Source: an uncultured Rhodospirillales bacterium (GTDB taxonomy: Bacteria > Pseudomonadota > Alphaproteobacteria > Acetobacterales > Acetobacteraceae). Taken from it: a stretch of 7,514 nucleotides of DNA. A model generated the notes under the pieces. It made no database searches, was not told the DNA's origin, and saw nothing but the letters and a program-made list of their open reading frames with translations. Below, piece after piece: positions 1 to 6,128 of this stretch. Each line of letters begins with the position of its first letter. Position 1 is the stretch's first letter. The position numbers were made by a program, and so were the translations under genes. Location: assembly GCA_903844785.1 (NCBI GenBank), contig CAIMVB010000103.1, forward strand, positions 1-7,514. Reading direction: 5' to 3'.

Positions 1-121
1 GCAGGGTAACGGGCGGCGGGGCTTCAGCGGGTGGGGCGGGTTCCTCCGGCGGGCGGCCTTCCGCAGTGGCGCGCTTGCGGCGCGACCAGCGGGAGAGAAA
101 GCCCTCCCCTTCGCCGCTCAT
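1..121 (-). CDS. DUF3306 family protein, N-terminal part (runs off the left edge)
   Basis: This partial gene starts at ATG 121 and leaves the window at base 1, giving 40 complete codons. The protein opens MSGEGEGFLSRWSRRKRAT and then turns Pro/Ala/Glu-rich (PPEEPAPPAEAPPP). The FLSRWSRRK opening is the signature I associate with DUF3306 proteins, which sit beside DUF3305 genes in formate dehydrogenase clusters; their biochemical role is unknown. A strong Shine-Dalgarno (GGAGG, about 4 bases before the ATG) lies inside the upstream gene, and the start overlaps that gene's stop as ATGA (118-121), so the two are probably translationally coupled. The family is usually much longer than 40 residues, so most of the gene is outside the window. 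The family call rests on the short N-terminus plus its position. Confidence 0.8.
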   Translation of the reverse strand, partial: MSGEGEGFLSRWSRRKRATAEGRPPEEPAPPAEAPPPVTL

Positions 122-630
122 GCGTCCTCCACCCGGCCACGGCGGGCGAGGCCTTCAAGCTCCGCCTTGTCGCGCTTGCGCTTATGGAAGCCGCGTTCGC
201 GGTGATGTTCCGCGACAAAAGCCTCCAAGGCGGCGCGGATGCCAGGGGGTAGCGGCACGGCTTCCATCAGGTCTGAACCCGAGTCGGCGTAGAGATGCGC
301 TTCGCCCGCATCCACCGTCACGGTTTGCAGCTTGAAGCCGGGGGCTTCTTCCACCGGGCGCAGCACCACCCAGATGCTGGGGCTGCTGCTTTCAAGGTTG
401 TGCTTGTAATTATCCGTATCGGTGGGGTGCATCGCCACTTCGGCATTGCCGGCGAAGAACAGCGTCCGTCCGGCTTTTTCGCGCAGCACTGTCCAGGGGG
501 CCAGGGGCGGCGCGTCTTCCAACACCTCCACCGCGCGCCAGGCGAATTCGGCCCATTGGGTCACGCCTGGGCGGCGTTCCACCACCACGCCCACCGGGAT
601 GGTGACGGTGCCGGGGATGATCAGGCTCAT
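118..630 (-). CDS. DUF3305 family protein, formate dehydrogenase cluster accessory
   Basis: A 170-residue soluble protein with no signal peptide or membrane segment. The N-terminal part, TIPVGVVVERRPGVTQWAEF (residues 9-28), matches the conserved start of DUF3305 proteins, and the aromatic/acidic core follows (NYKHNLESSSPSIWVVLRP around residues 74-92). The C-terminal quarter is charged and basic (HHRERGFHKRKRDKAELEG), which suggests a nucleic-acid or protein contact surface, but this is not proven. DUF3305 genes are nearly always beside DUF3306 and a ferredoxin-like gene in FDH loci; the molecular function is not known to me. The start has a good Shine-Dalgarno (GGAG, 8 bases upstream). Both ends overlap their neighbours by ATGA (627-630 and 118-121). 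Confidence 0.85.
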   Translation of the reverse strand: MSLIIPGTVTIPVGVVVERRPGVTQWAEFAWRAVEVLEDAPPLAPWTVLREKAGRTLFFAGNAEVAMHPTDTDNYKHNLESSSPSIWVVLRPVEEAPGFKLQTVTVDAGEAHLYADSGSDLMEAVPLPPGIRAALEAFVAEHHRERGFHKRKRDKAELEGLARRGRVEDA

Positions 631-1667
631 GCGCCCTTCTCCGCGGTCAGCAATGGCAGGCCGGCCACCAGGTTTTGTGGCTTCATGCGCAGCCTATTCG
701 CCGCATCCATGGCAAGCGCCAGATAGATCGGCTTGCCCGCCACGCGCGGCAGCACGCGCGCGCCATTGGCGAATTCCAGCACGCCAAGCCAAAGGATGCG
801 CGCAAGCCGCGCCTGCGCCACCTTCTTGCCCTGCCAGAGATCATTGGTGATAGAGGTCGCTTCCGTATCCAACCCGATATGCCAGCGCCAATCACGATCT
901 TCGATGGTGGGCACGGCGCGAATGGTTACTTCTTCCCCGAACAGGTGCCGAATGAAGCGGGACAGCGCGCGCGCCAACCCCTGCTGGCCGGGGCGGCCTT
1001 CGGCGATATCGAGCGCGAAATCATGCGCATCCGAACGCCCGTGATAGAGATGCCCATTGATGTCCGACAGCACATCAATCTCAACCTCTCGTGGCGGCGC
1101 GCCGGCTTCGACCAGCAATTGACCAAGCGCACCAAAGCCACCATCGCGGCCACGCATTTCCAGCACTTCCTCATCCGCCAATAGCAGCGATCCTTGATTG
1201 ATCGCGGCGCGTTGCGGGCGGAAGAAAAGCTCGGCGGCGCGCAGCGCATAGGGGTCGCCCTCACCTTCCATCGCGGCGCGGGCAACAAGATGCGTCAGCA
1301 TTTGCAGGAAGATCGGCGGAATGCCGCCAACGTCACCGCGATACAGCGCGAGCCAGGCTTCTTCCAGGCTCGGCGCGGCGCAAACGCGGTCCCGAAAACC
1401 CAGAAAATGCCGCCAATTTTCCTGCCCATCCGCATCGGCAAGGCTCGCGATGCGCGCGGCATCAATCGGCTGTTCAGGTGCCGCGAGCAAGGCTTCATGC
1501 AGCGCGACTTCAGCCTCGCAGGCTTCAGGCGGCGGCACCAATTCGGGCCGGGCGAGGAAGGCACGCCACAAATCCGGTGTGGCGCGCAGCCTGCCATGCG
1601 GCGCGGCCTCACACAGATGATGGCCGGAAGCGACCCAGAAATCGCCGGGGGAGAGCATGGCACTCAT
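627..1667 (-). CDS. DUF6352 family protein, uncharacterised
   Basis: A 346-residue cytoplasmic protein without a signal peptide or obvious membrane helix. The N-terminal block SPGDFWVASGHHLCE (residues 6-20) and a central block ending INQGSLLLADEEVLEMR (156-172) are what I recall from alphaproteobacterial DUF6352 proteins in FDH loci. The C-terminal part holds SDINGHLYHGRSDAHDFALD (201-220), followed by WRWHIGLDTEATSITNDLW (260-278) and a hydrophobic stretch (ILWLGVLEFANGARVL). No known catalytic motif is visible. The conserved His, Asp and Trp residues in the 200-280 block are the best candidates for a functional site. An alternative start is ATG 1658 (residue 4, MLSPGDF); ATG 1667 is preferred because it forms the ATGA overlap (1664-1667) seen at every other junction of this operon. 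Function is unknown; it is inferred to assist FDH assembly from context alone. Confidence 0.75.
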   Translation of the reverse strand: MSAMLSPGDFWVASGHHLCEAAPHGRLRATPDLWRAFLARPELVPPPEACEAEVALHEALLAAPEQPIDAARIASLADADGQENWRHFLGFRDRVCAAPSLEEAWLALYRGDVGGIPPIFLQMLTHLVARAAMEGEGDPYALRAAELFFRPQRAAINQGSLLLADEEVLEMRGRDGGFGALGQLLVEAGAPPREVEIDVLSDINGHLYHGRSDAHDFALDIAEGRPGQQGLARALSRFIRHLFGEEVTIRAVPTIEDRDWRWHIGLDTEATSITNDLWQGKKVAQARLARILWLGVLEFANGARVLPRVAGKPIYLALAMDAANRLRMKPQNLVAGLPLLTAEKGA

Positions 1668-2218
1668 GCTTCGCGCTTTCCGATCTTGGTGAGATCCGGA
1701 CGCAGGATAGGTTCATCCTCATCCTCGCCATGGGACTCCACGCTTGCGAAAACCGGCAGGCTTTCAAAGCTGCAATGTTGTTCAGCGCGCAGATGCAGCG
1801 TGCGGAAGCGTTCGCGCTGTTCGCCGCCTTCAATGCTGCGGGTCAAGGCGAGCACCGTGCCAGGCGCGTGGTCACAAAGCTGTTCGGCAAAGGCCAATTC
1901 CTCCTGGGCGGCGGCAAGCGCCGCCGCTTCATCCGGCGCGCCATGGGCCTGGCGGATATGGCTGGCAAGCGCGACAAGGGCGGCGGCGCGGTCATCGGCG
2001 CTGGCTTCCGCCACCTCGACCAAAGTGGCCCAGCCGAAGCTGCCAAGCCCAAGGAAGCCACCGCGAAACGCCTGCCGGCGCTTGCCGGCCATATGCGCCG
2101 GGTCCTCATCCCAGAAGGAAAAGCCGCCAGGCACGGCCCATTCGCCGGCTTCCGCCGCCTGGTCGAAAATCACGGTATCGGACGCATCAAGCCTGAGGGT
2201 GCGGGGCAGCCTGGTCAT
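1664..2218 (-). CDS. DUF6505 family protein, uncharacterised
   Basis: A 184-residue soluble protein. The start is set at ATG 2218, which gives an N-terminus MTRLPRTLRLDASDTVIF and a GEWAVPGGFSFWD block (residues 24-36) that resemble DUF6505 proteins. A GAGG Shine-Dalgarno lies 7 bases upstream, and the start forms an ATGA overlap with the upstream stop (2215-2218). A longer reading frame open to 2380 is rejected as overlap with the ligase-like gene: its extra 54 residues are Arg/Gly-rich and unlike the rest. The middle (residues about 70-130) is Ala/Glu-rich and probably helical (DDRAAALVALASHIRQAHG, DEAAALAAAQEELAFAEQL). The tail is acidic (HGEDEDEPILRPDLTKIG). No enzymatic motif is visible and function is unknown. 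Its place between the ligase-like gene and DUF6352 suggests a shared role in FDH maturation. Confidence 0.75.
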   Translation of the reverse strand: MTRLPRTLRLDASDTVIFDQAAEAGEWAVPGGFSFWDEDPAHMAGKRRQAFRGGFLGLGSFGWATLVEVAEASADDRAAALVALASHIRQAHGAPDEAAALAAAQEELAFAEQLCDHAPGTVLALTRSIEGGEQRERFRTLHLRAEQHCSFESLPVFASVESHGEDEDEPILRPDLTKIGKREA

Positions 2219-2970
2219 GCCAAAGCCTCGGCCAGAGAAAGGGTTTCGCGGCCCGAGGCACCTTCCAGCACCAGATCGCCACTGGCCGGCACAATGCCGC
2301 GACGCGCGCCGGCGCCAAGCTTGGGGTCCAGCCGTGCGAGGTAGCGTTCCGCCAGCGTCTTGAAGCCGCGCCCCTGCCAATCGGCGATGGTCGCCATGAA
2401 ATGCCGCGCCCAGGCGGCGACCAAAAGCGCGGGGGTCACATCATCATAGCCTTCACCGAGCAGCGAGGTACGATCCGGCGCCTCACCCGGTTCGCCATCG
2501 GCATATTCGGCGAAGCGCAGTTCCATCCCGACAACCAGCCAGGGCGGGGTGCCATCCGGCGGGGTATCCGCAGGCAGGCCCAGCCGGGTTTGCCCAACCA
2601 CGGCGCCATTCAGGCGAAGCCTGCCGGGCCATTCAAAAATCAATGGAATATCGGGCGGGCCATAGGCGCCCAAGGCATCCGCCAGCGCGATACTGGCCGC
2701 ATGCAGCACAAGCCTTGCCGCGGGTAAGGTTTCTTCCGGTTCCAGCACAATCGCTGCTTCCGCCTGCGCCCAGGACCGCACCCATACCAGCGTGCCCGCG
2801 CCCTTTTCCGGGGCAATCGCGCAGGCATGGCTTAGCGCATCGCCACCTTCGCGGAGTGCGATGATCGGTGTGAAAACACTCGGCAATGCGGGTAATTCCT
2901 CGGCCACTCTGGCGCCATCCCTCGTCAGCCTGTCAAGGCTGCCATATATGCCGCGCAGGGCGATCTTCAC
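2215..2970 (-). CDS. biotin/lipoate-protein-ligase-like protein with DUF4444-type C-terminus, probably non-canonical
   Basis: A 251-residue protein with the layout of the biotin/lipoate A/B ligase family. Core strands fall around LPSVFTPIIALREGGDALSH (residues 29-48) and GAGTLVWVRSW (57-67), then FEWPGRLRLNGAVVGQTRLG (112-131) and WLVVGMELRF (144-153). A small C-terminal domain (about 190-251, including GIVPASGDLVLEGASG) fits DUF4444. In true biotin ligases the block around 112-131 reads like KWPND...G..(L/V)AGI; here the Lys is replaced by Glu (E113) and no GRGRxGR nucleotide loop is seen, so normal ligase chemistry is doubtful. The listed start is a GTG at 2970 with no Shine-Dalgarno. An in-frame GTG at 2907 (residue 22) would begin just before the conserved region and fits the family length better. 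It is the first gene of the five-gene operon. Confidence 0.75.
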   Translation of the reverse strand: MKIALRGIYGSLDRLTRDGARVAEELPALPSVFTPIIALREGGDALSHACAIAPEKGAGTLVWVRSWAQAEAAIVLEPEETLPAARLVLHAASIALADALGAYGPPDIPLIFEWPGRLRLNGAVVGQTRLGLPADTPPDGTPPWLVVGMELRFAEYADGEPGEAPDRTSLLGEGYDDVTPALLVAAWARHFMATIADWQGRGFKTLAERYLARLDPKLGAGARRGIVPASGDLVLEGASGRETLSLAEALA

Positions 2971-2994
2971 AGCGGGGGGTTAGGGTAAACAATC

Positions 2995-5043
2995 ATGGGC
3001 GAGGAAAAGGGGCGGATCGCGCTGGTGTGCAGCTGCGAAGATACCATGCTGCTGGATGGCAAGGCGCTCACGCGCGGCTGCGGCGCTGGCGTTGAAATCC
3101 GGGGCGCCGAGCAGCTTTGCCTGGCCCAATTGGATCGGTTTGAGGCGGCTTTGGCGACAGGCCGGCCGCTCACCATCGCCTGCACCGCCCAAGCGCCGCT
3201 TTTCACGCAAGAAGCCGAGGCCGCCGGCGCCACCGCCCCGGTTTTCGTCAATATCCGAGAGACCGCCGGCTGGTCCGCCGAAGGCAAGGAAGCCGGGCCG
3301 AAAATGGCCGCGCTGATCGCCGCCGCCGCCGAGCCCATGCCGGAAATCCCCCTGGTCAGCCTGGAAAGTGCAGGCATCGCGCTGGTGCTGGGGCGGGATG
3401 AAGTGGCGCTGACCGCCGCCGCGAAGCTGCAAGACAAGCTCGATATCACCGTGCTGCTGACGGGGGATGTGCCGGTGGCGCCGCCTCGGCAAGCTACCTT
3501 CCCTGTCATGCGCGGGCGGGCGCGAGCGGCCAGCGGTTACCTCGGCGCCTTTGAAGTGTCGGTGGATGGCGCGGCGGCGCCGAGCCCTGCTTCCCGCGCT
3601 GCCTATGCCTGGGGCAAGGGCAAGGATGGCGCGATCAGCCGCGCCGATATCATCCTGGATCTGACCGGCGCCGCGCCGCTTTTCCCGGCGCATGAGGTAC
3701 GTCAAGGGTATCTGCGCGCCGATCCCTCCGAAGCGGCGGCACTGGAACGCGCCATCGCGGCAGCGGGCGAATTGGTCGGCAGTTTCGACAAGCCGCGTTT
3801 CGTTGCCTTTGACGGCAAGCTGTGCGCCCATGCCCGCAACAAGCGCGAAGGCTGCACGCGCTGCTTGGATCTCTGCCCAACTGGCGCCATCACGCCGGGT
3901 ATAGGGCCGCTCAAAGACCAGGTGCTGATCAGCGCGGAGATTTGCGCGGGCTGTGGTGCTTGCGCTGCGGTTTGCCCGACCGGTGCCGCGACCTATGCGC
4001 TGCCGCCGACCCAGGCGCTGCTGCGTCGCCTACGACGCTTGTTGCTGACCTATGCCGAAGCGGGTGGCGCGGCGCCGGTGGTGCTATTCCATGATGAAAC
4101 CCATGGTGAGGCGTTGATTGAGGCGCTCGCCCGGCATGGCGATGGCCTTCCGGCGCGTGTGCTGCCGCTGCGCGTGAACGAGGTTTCATCCCTTGATCTT
4201 GCCGTCTTTGCCGGCGCCTTCGCCTGGGGCGCGAGTGCGGTGCGGCTGCTGGCGCCAGCGAAGCGCGGGCATGGCGTGGATGGCGTGTTGCGCAACATTG
4301 ACTATGCGGAAGCGGTGCTGGCCGGGCTTGGACTGACGGGCACGGCGCCACGTGCTGCGCTGCTGGAAACCGATGATCCTTTTTCGCTCGGCGAGGCTTT
4401 GGCCGCGCTGCCCCGCATGGCGCTTGGCTTCGCCCCGGCGCGGTTTGAAGCGCTCGGCAGTCCCCGCGAAATGGCGCAGCAGGGCTTCCGGGCGTTGCGC
4501 GAAGCGGCTGCGGCGCGGGTTGCCATGGTGGCGCTGCCGGAAAAGGCACCCTTTGGTCTGGCGCGGGTGGATCAGGCGGGTTGCACGCTCTGCCTTGCCT
4601 GCACCAGCGTCTGCCCGACCAGCGCCTTCACCGCCAATCCGGATCAGCCGGAATTGCGCTTTTTGGAAGATGCCTGCGTGCAATGCGGCCTTTGCGCCGC
4701 AACCTGCCCGGAGAAGGTGATTGCGTTGGAACCTCGGCTTAACTTCGCGCCGGAAGCCGCGGCGCCGCAGATGGTGAAGGCCGAAGAACCCGCCGCCTGC
4801 CCACGCTGCAATAAGCTGTTCGGCACCAAGGCTTCCATCGCACGGGTGAAAGCGAAGCTTTCCGCGCATTGGATGTTCGCCGACCCGGCGCGGCAAGCGC
4901 TGCTGGATTTGTGTGAAGATTGCCGCGTTCTGGAAGCGACCAATGGCGGGATTGACCCTTACGCCGGCGCCGCGCGCCCGGTGACGAAAACGACCGAGGA
5001 TTATCTGCGGGAAGCGGAGAGGGCAAAGCGAGGGGAGAGTTGA
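2995..5043 (+). CDS. polyferredoxin-like 4Fe-4S protein of the formate dehydrogenase accessory cluster
   Basis: A 682-residue soluble iron-sulfur protein with no signal peptide. Residues 1-270 form an N-terminal domain with an early CSC pair (LVCSCEDTMLLD) and the blocks AGWSAEGKEAGPKMAALI and LVGSFDKPRFV, as in homologues I recall from FDH loci. Four cysteine clusters follow: C277/C287/C290/C294 (CTRCLDLCP), C317/C320/C323/C327 (CAGCGACAAVCP), C530/C533/C536/C540 (CTLCLACTSVCP) and C561/C564/C567/C571 (CVQCGLCAATCP). All but the first are exact CxxCxxCxxxCP ferredoxin motifs. Near the C-terminus C602/C605 and C640/C643 form two CxxC pairs, which could bind zinc. The chain can plausibly pass electrons through up to four clusters, but its redox partner is unknown. 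The gene runs divergently from the DUF operon, with starts 24 bases apart. ATG 2995 has only a weak AGGG Shine-Dalgarno; an internal ATG at about 3046 is less likely because it would drop the CSC pair. Confidence 0.9.
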   Translation: MGEEKGRIALVCSCEDTMLLDGKALTRGCGAGVEIRGAEQLCLAQLDRFEAALATGRPLTIACTAQAPLFTQEAEAAGATAPVFVNIRETAGWSAEGKEAGPKMAALIAAAAEPMPEIPLVSLESAGIALVLGRDEVALTAAAKLQDKLDITVLLTGDVPVAPPRQATFPVMRGRARAASGYLGAFEVSVDGAAAPSPASRAAYAWGKGKDGAISRADIILDLTGAAPLFPAHEVRQGYLRADPSEAAALERAIAAAGELVGSFDKPRFVAFDGKLCAHARNKREGCTRCLDLCPTGAITPGIGPLKDQVLISAEICAGCGACAAVCPTGAATYALPPTQALLRRLRRLLLTYAEAGGAAPVVLFHDETHGEALIEALARHGDGLPARVLPLRVNEVSSLDLAVFAGAFAWGASAVRLLAPAKRGHGVDGVLRNIDYAEAVLAGLGLTGTAPRAALLETDDPFSLGEALAALPRMALGFAPARFEALGSPREMAQQGFRALREAAAARVAMVALPEKAPFGLARVDQAGCTLCLACTSVCPTSAFTANPDQPELRFLEDACVQCGLCAATCPEKVIALEPRLNFAPEAAAPQMVKAEEPAACPRCNKLFGTKASIARVKAKLSAHWMFADPARQALLDLCEDCRVLEATNGGIDPYAGAARPVTKTTEDYLREAERAKRGES

Positions 5044-5045
5044 GC

Positions 5046-5348
5046 CTAAAGCCCCGCTGGCAGGCGGGTATTTCCGCCGATTTCGTAAGGTGTGCGCGGC
5101 GGTGACATGTCGCCGCGCGGGGCTTCTGGATCATAAGAACCAAGCCTTTCATTCGCGCGGTCCTGGTCCAATTGCTGCTGCAGCGTGGACATGGCGCGTA
5201 CCGTGCCAGCCTGCCCGGTGGTTGGCAGGTTGGACGACGTTGGCGCCGGGGTGGAGATGGGGCGCGTGGCAGCGGGGCTTGGCGCGGGCGCTTCGGTACA
5301 GGCGGCGAGCGCCAAGACCGCGAGCAGAGCCCAGCGCCGGGACGTCAC
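5046..5348 (-). CDS. small putative lipoprotein
   Basis: A 100-residue protein with a textbook lipoprotein signal: positive MTSRR, hydrophobic WALLAVLALAA, and lipobox L14-A15-A16-C17, giving an 83-residue mature chain after the lipidated Cys. The next stretch is Pro/Thr/Ser/Ala-rich (residues 20-47), typical of a tether. A short polar helix follows (MSTLQQQLDQDRANERLG), then a Pro/Gly-rich tail ending TRLPAGL. No enzymatic motif is visible, and I do not recognise a named family. The start is GTG 5348, which overlaps the TGA of the upstream 41-residue membrane peptide as GTGA (5345-5348), suggesting coupling; no independent Shine-Dalgarno is evident. It is the last gene of the fdhD-mobA operon and its stop is 2 bases from the polyferredoxin stop. 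Role unknown; inner- or outer-membrane retention cannot be decided. Confidence 0.75.
   Translation of the reverse strand: MTSRRWALLAVLALAACTEAPAPSPAATRPISTPAPTSSNLPTTGQAGTVRAMSTLQQQLDQDRANERLGSYDPEAPRGDMSPPRTPYEIGGNTRLPAGL
5053..5073 (+). terminator. candidate weak intrinsic terminator after the polyferredoxin gene
   Basis: CCCGC (5053-5057) pairs perfectly with GCGGG (5064-5068) across a 6-base loop, and TATTT follows (5069-5073). It begins 9 bases after the polyferredoxin stop, which is the right place for a terminator. The stem is short at 5 base pairs and the T tract is poor, so it may be chance in GC-rich DNA. It lies wholly inside the 3' end of the opposing lipoprotein gene. Confidence 0.3.
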
Positions 5349-5470
5349 AGCCGGACGCCGGAAGTGGCGTATGCAGTCTCGGCGCTTTGCTGCACCTTTT
5401 GGTCCAGATAGAAAGCTGCGCCGATAGCAATGACAATAGCAATGCAGATGCCGCTGATGATGCCGTTCAT
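5345..5470 (-). CDS. 41-residue single-pass membrane peptide, uncharacterised
   Basis: A small gene starting at ATG 5470 and ending at TGA 5345. The peptide begins MNGIISGICIAIVIAIGAAF and continues YLDQKVQQSAETAYATSGVRL. Residues 4-20 are an unbroken Ile/Ala/Gly-rich hydrophobic run, so it should be one membrane helix; the polar remainder most simply faces the periplasm or the cytoplasm, and orientation is not clear. Evidence that it is real: a GGGAG Shine-Dalgarno (5477-5481) 6 bases before ATG, a start 28 bases after mobA stops, and a GTGA overlap with the lipoprotein gene downstream. I recognise no family. Its position suggests co-expression with FdhD and MobA, but a direct role in FDH biogenesis is only an inference. 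Confidence 0.7.
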   Translation of the reverse strand: MNGIISGICIAIVIAIGAAFYLDQKVQQSAETAYATSGVRL

Positions 5471-5476
5471 GGTGTT

Positions 5477-5481
5477 CTCCC
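5477..5481 (-). promoter_or_regulatory. Shine-Dalgarno site of the 41-residue membrane peptide
   Basis: On the minus strand this reads GGGAG, 6 bases before ATG 5470, in the short gap after mobA. It supports translation of the tiny gene, which might otherwise be overlooked. Confidence 0.65.
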
Positions 5482-5498
5482 GGAAGACTTAGCCTAGC

Positions 5499-6128
5499 TC
5501 AGTTTATGGCTTCCGGCGGCAGGCTTTGCAAGATTTCTTCCGCCCGCACCAAATCCTCGGGCGCATTGGCGTTGAAGAAGGGGTCATGGGGCGCGGCGGG
5601 CCAGGCGGCTTCCGCACAGCCGAAACGCGCCGTCCAACGATCGATCTTGCGCTCACCGGCAAGCAGTGCGGCGCGCAATTCGCCGCGCAGCGCCACGGGC
5701 CAAAGGGCGGCGGGCGGGTGGGATTGGCCGCCCGAAGATGCCGCCGCCATGGGCAGGCCCGCTTCTTCCCGCGCTGCATGCAGGCGCGCCACGAAATCCG
5801 CTGGAATGAATGGGCAATCCCCGGGGACCGAAGCCACCCAAGCCAGATCAGGCCGATGCGCCGCAGCCCATTCCAGCCCGGCCAGAATCCCCGCTAACGG
5901 CCCAAGGTGATCGGGCAGCGGGTCCGCAATCACCGGCAAGCCATAGGCGGCAAAGCGCGCGGGGTCGCCATTCGCGTTCAACGCCAGCGCCGCAACCTGG
6001 GGTGCAAAGTGCGCCAGCACATGATCCAGCAAGGGCCGTCCGCCGAGTAGCTTGAGCGGCTTATCGCCACCCCCCATGCGCCGCGCGAGCCCGCCGGCCA
6101 GCACAAGCCCCAGCGTTTCAGCCGCCAT
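5499..6128 (-). CDS. mobA: molybdenum cofactor guanylyltransferase MobA
   Basis: MobA transfers GMP from GTP to Mo-molybdopterin in the cytoplasm, making the guanine dinucleotide cofactor used by DMSO-reductase-family enzymes such as FDH. The 209-residue length is normal for the family. Visible motifs: nucleotide-binding [16 protein letters not shown] (residues 8-23, with R17, M18 and K23), [13 protein letters not shown] (73-85), [16 protein letters not shown] (101-116, with metal-binding D104), RKIDRW (160-165) and NANAPEDL (186-193, matching the NxNTPEDL box). The start is set at ATG 6128 because the fold begins at once; the frame stays open to 6236 but those extra 36 residues are fdhD overlap. 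GGAAG about 9 bases upstream is a plausible Shine-Dalgarno. The gene overlaps the end of fdhD by 11 bases, indicating coupled translation. Confidence 0.95.
   Translation of the reverse strand: MAAETLGLVLAGGLARRMGGGDKPLKLLGGRPLLDHVLAHFAPQVAALALNANGDPARFAAYGLPVIADPLPDHLGPLAGILAGLEWAAAHRPDLAWVASVPGDCPFIPADFVARLHAAREEAGLPMAAASSGGQSHPPAALWPVALRGELRAALLAGERKIDRWTARFGCAEAAWPAAPHDPFFNANAPEDLVRAEEILQSLPPEAIN

Noticed and set aside
1194..2363. A 389-codon plus-strand open frame across the DUF6352 and DUF6505 genes.
   Set aside because: It is antisense to two recognisable genes, its product is Arg/Ser/Ala-rich low-complexity sequence, and no family motif is visible. GC-rich DNA leaves long antisense frames open.
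2219..2380. N-terminal extension of the DUF6505 frame up to 2380.
   Set aside because: The additional 54 residues are Arg/Gly-rich and overlap the ligase-like gene. The ATG at 2218 has a Shine-Dalgarno and the ATGA overlap pattern.
2979..2986. A TTAGGGT string resembling a telomere or repeat unit between the divergent genes.
   Set aside because: It is a single copy, so there is no repeat; it more likely contributes the weak AGGG ribosome site of the polyferredoxin gene.
2980..3831. A 283-codon minus-strand frame opposite the polyferredoxin gene.
   Set aside because: It is antisense to a well-supported gene, its product is rich in Arg, Gly and His, and it has no domain.
4186..4896. A 236-codon minus-strand frame opposite the second half of the polyferredoxin gene.
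   Set aside because: It mirrors the Cys-cluster coding region on the other strand; composition is atypical and there is no ribosome site or family similarity.
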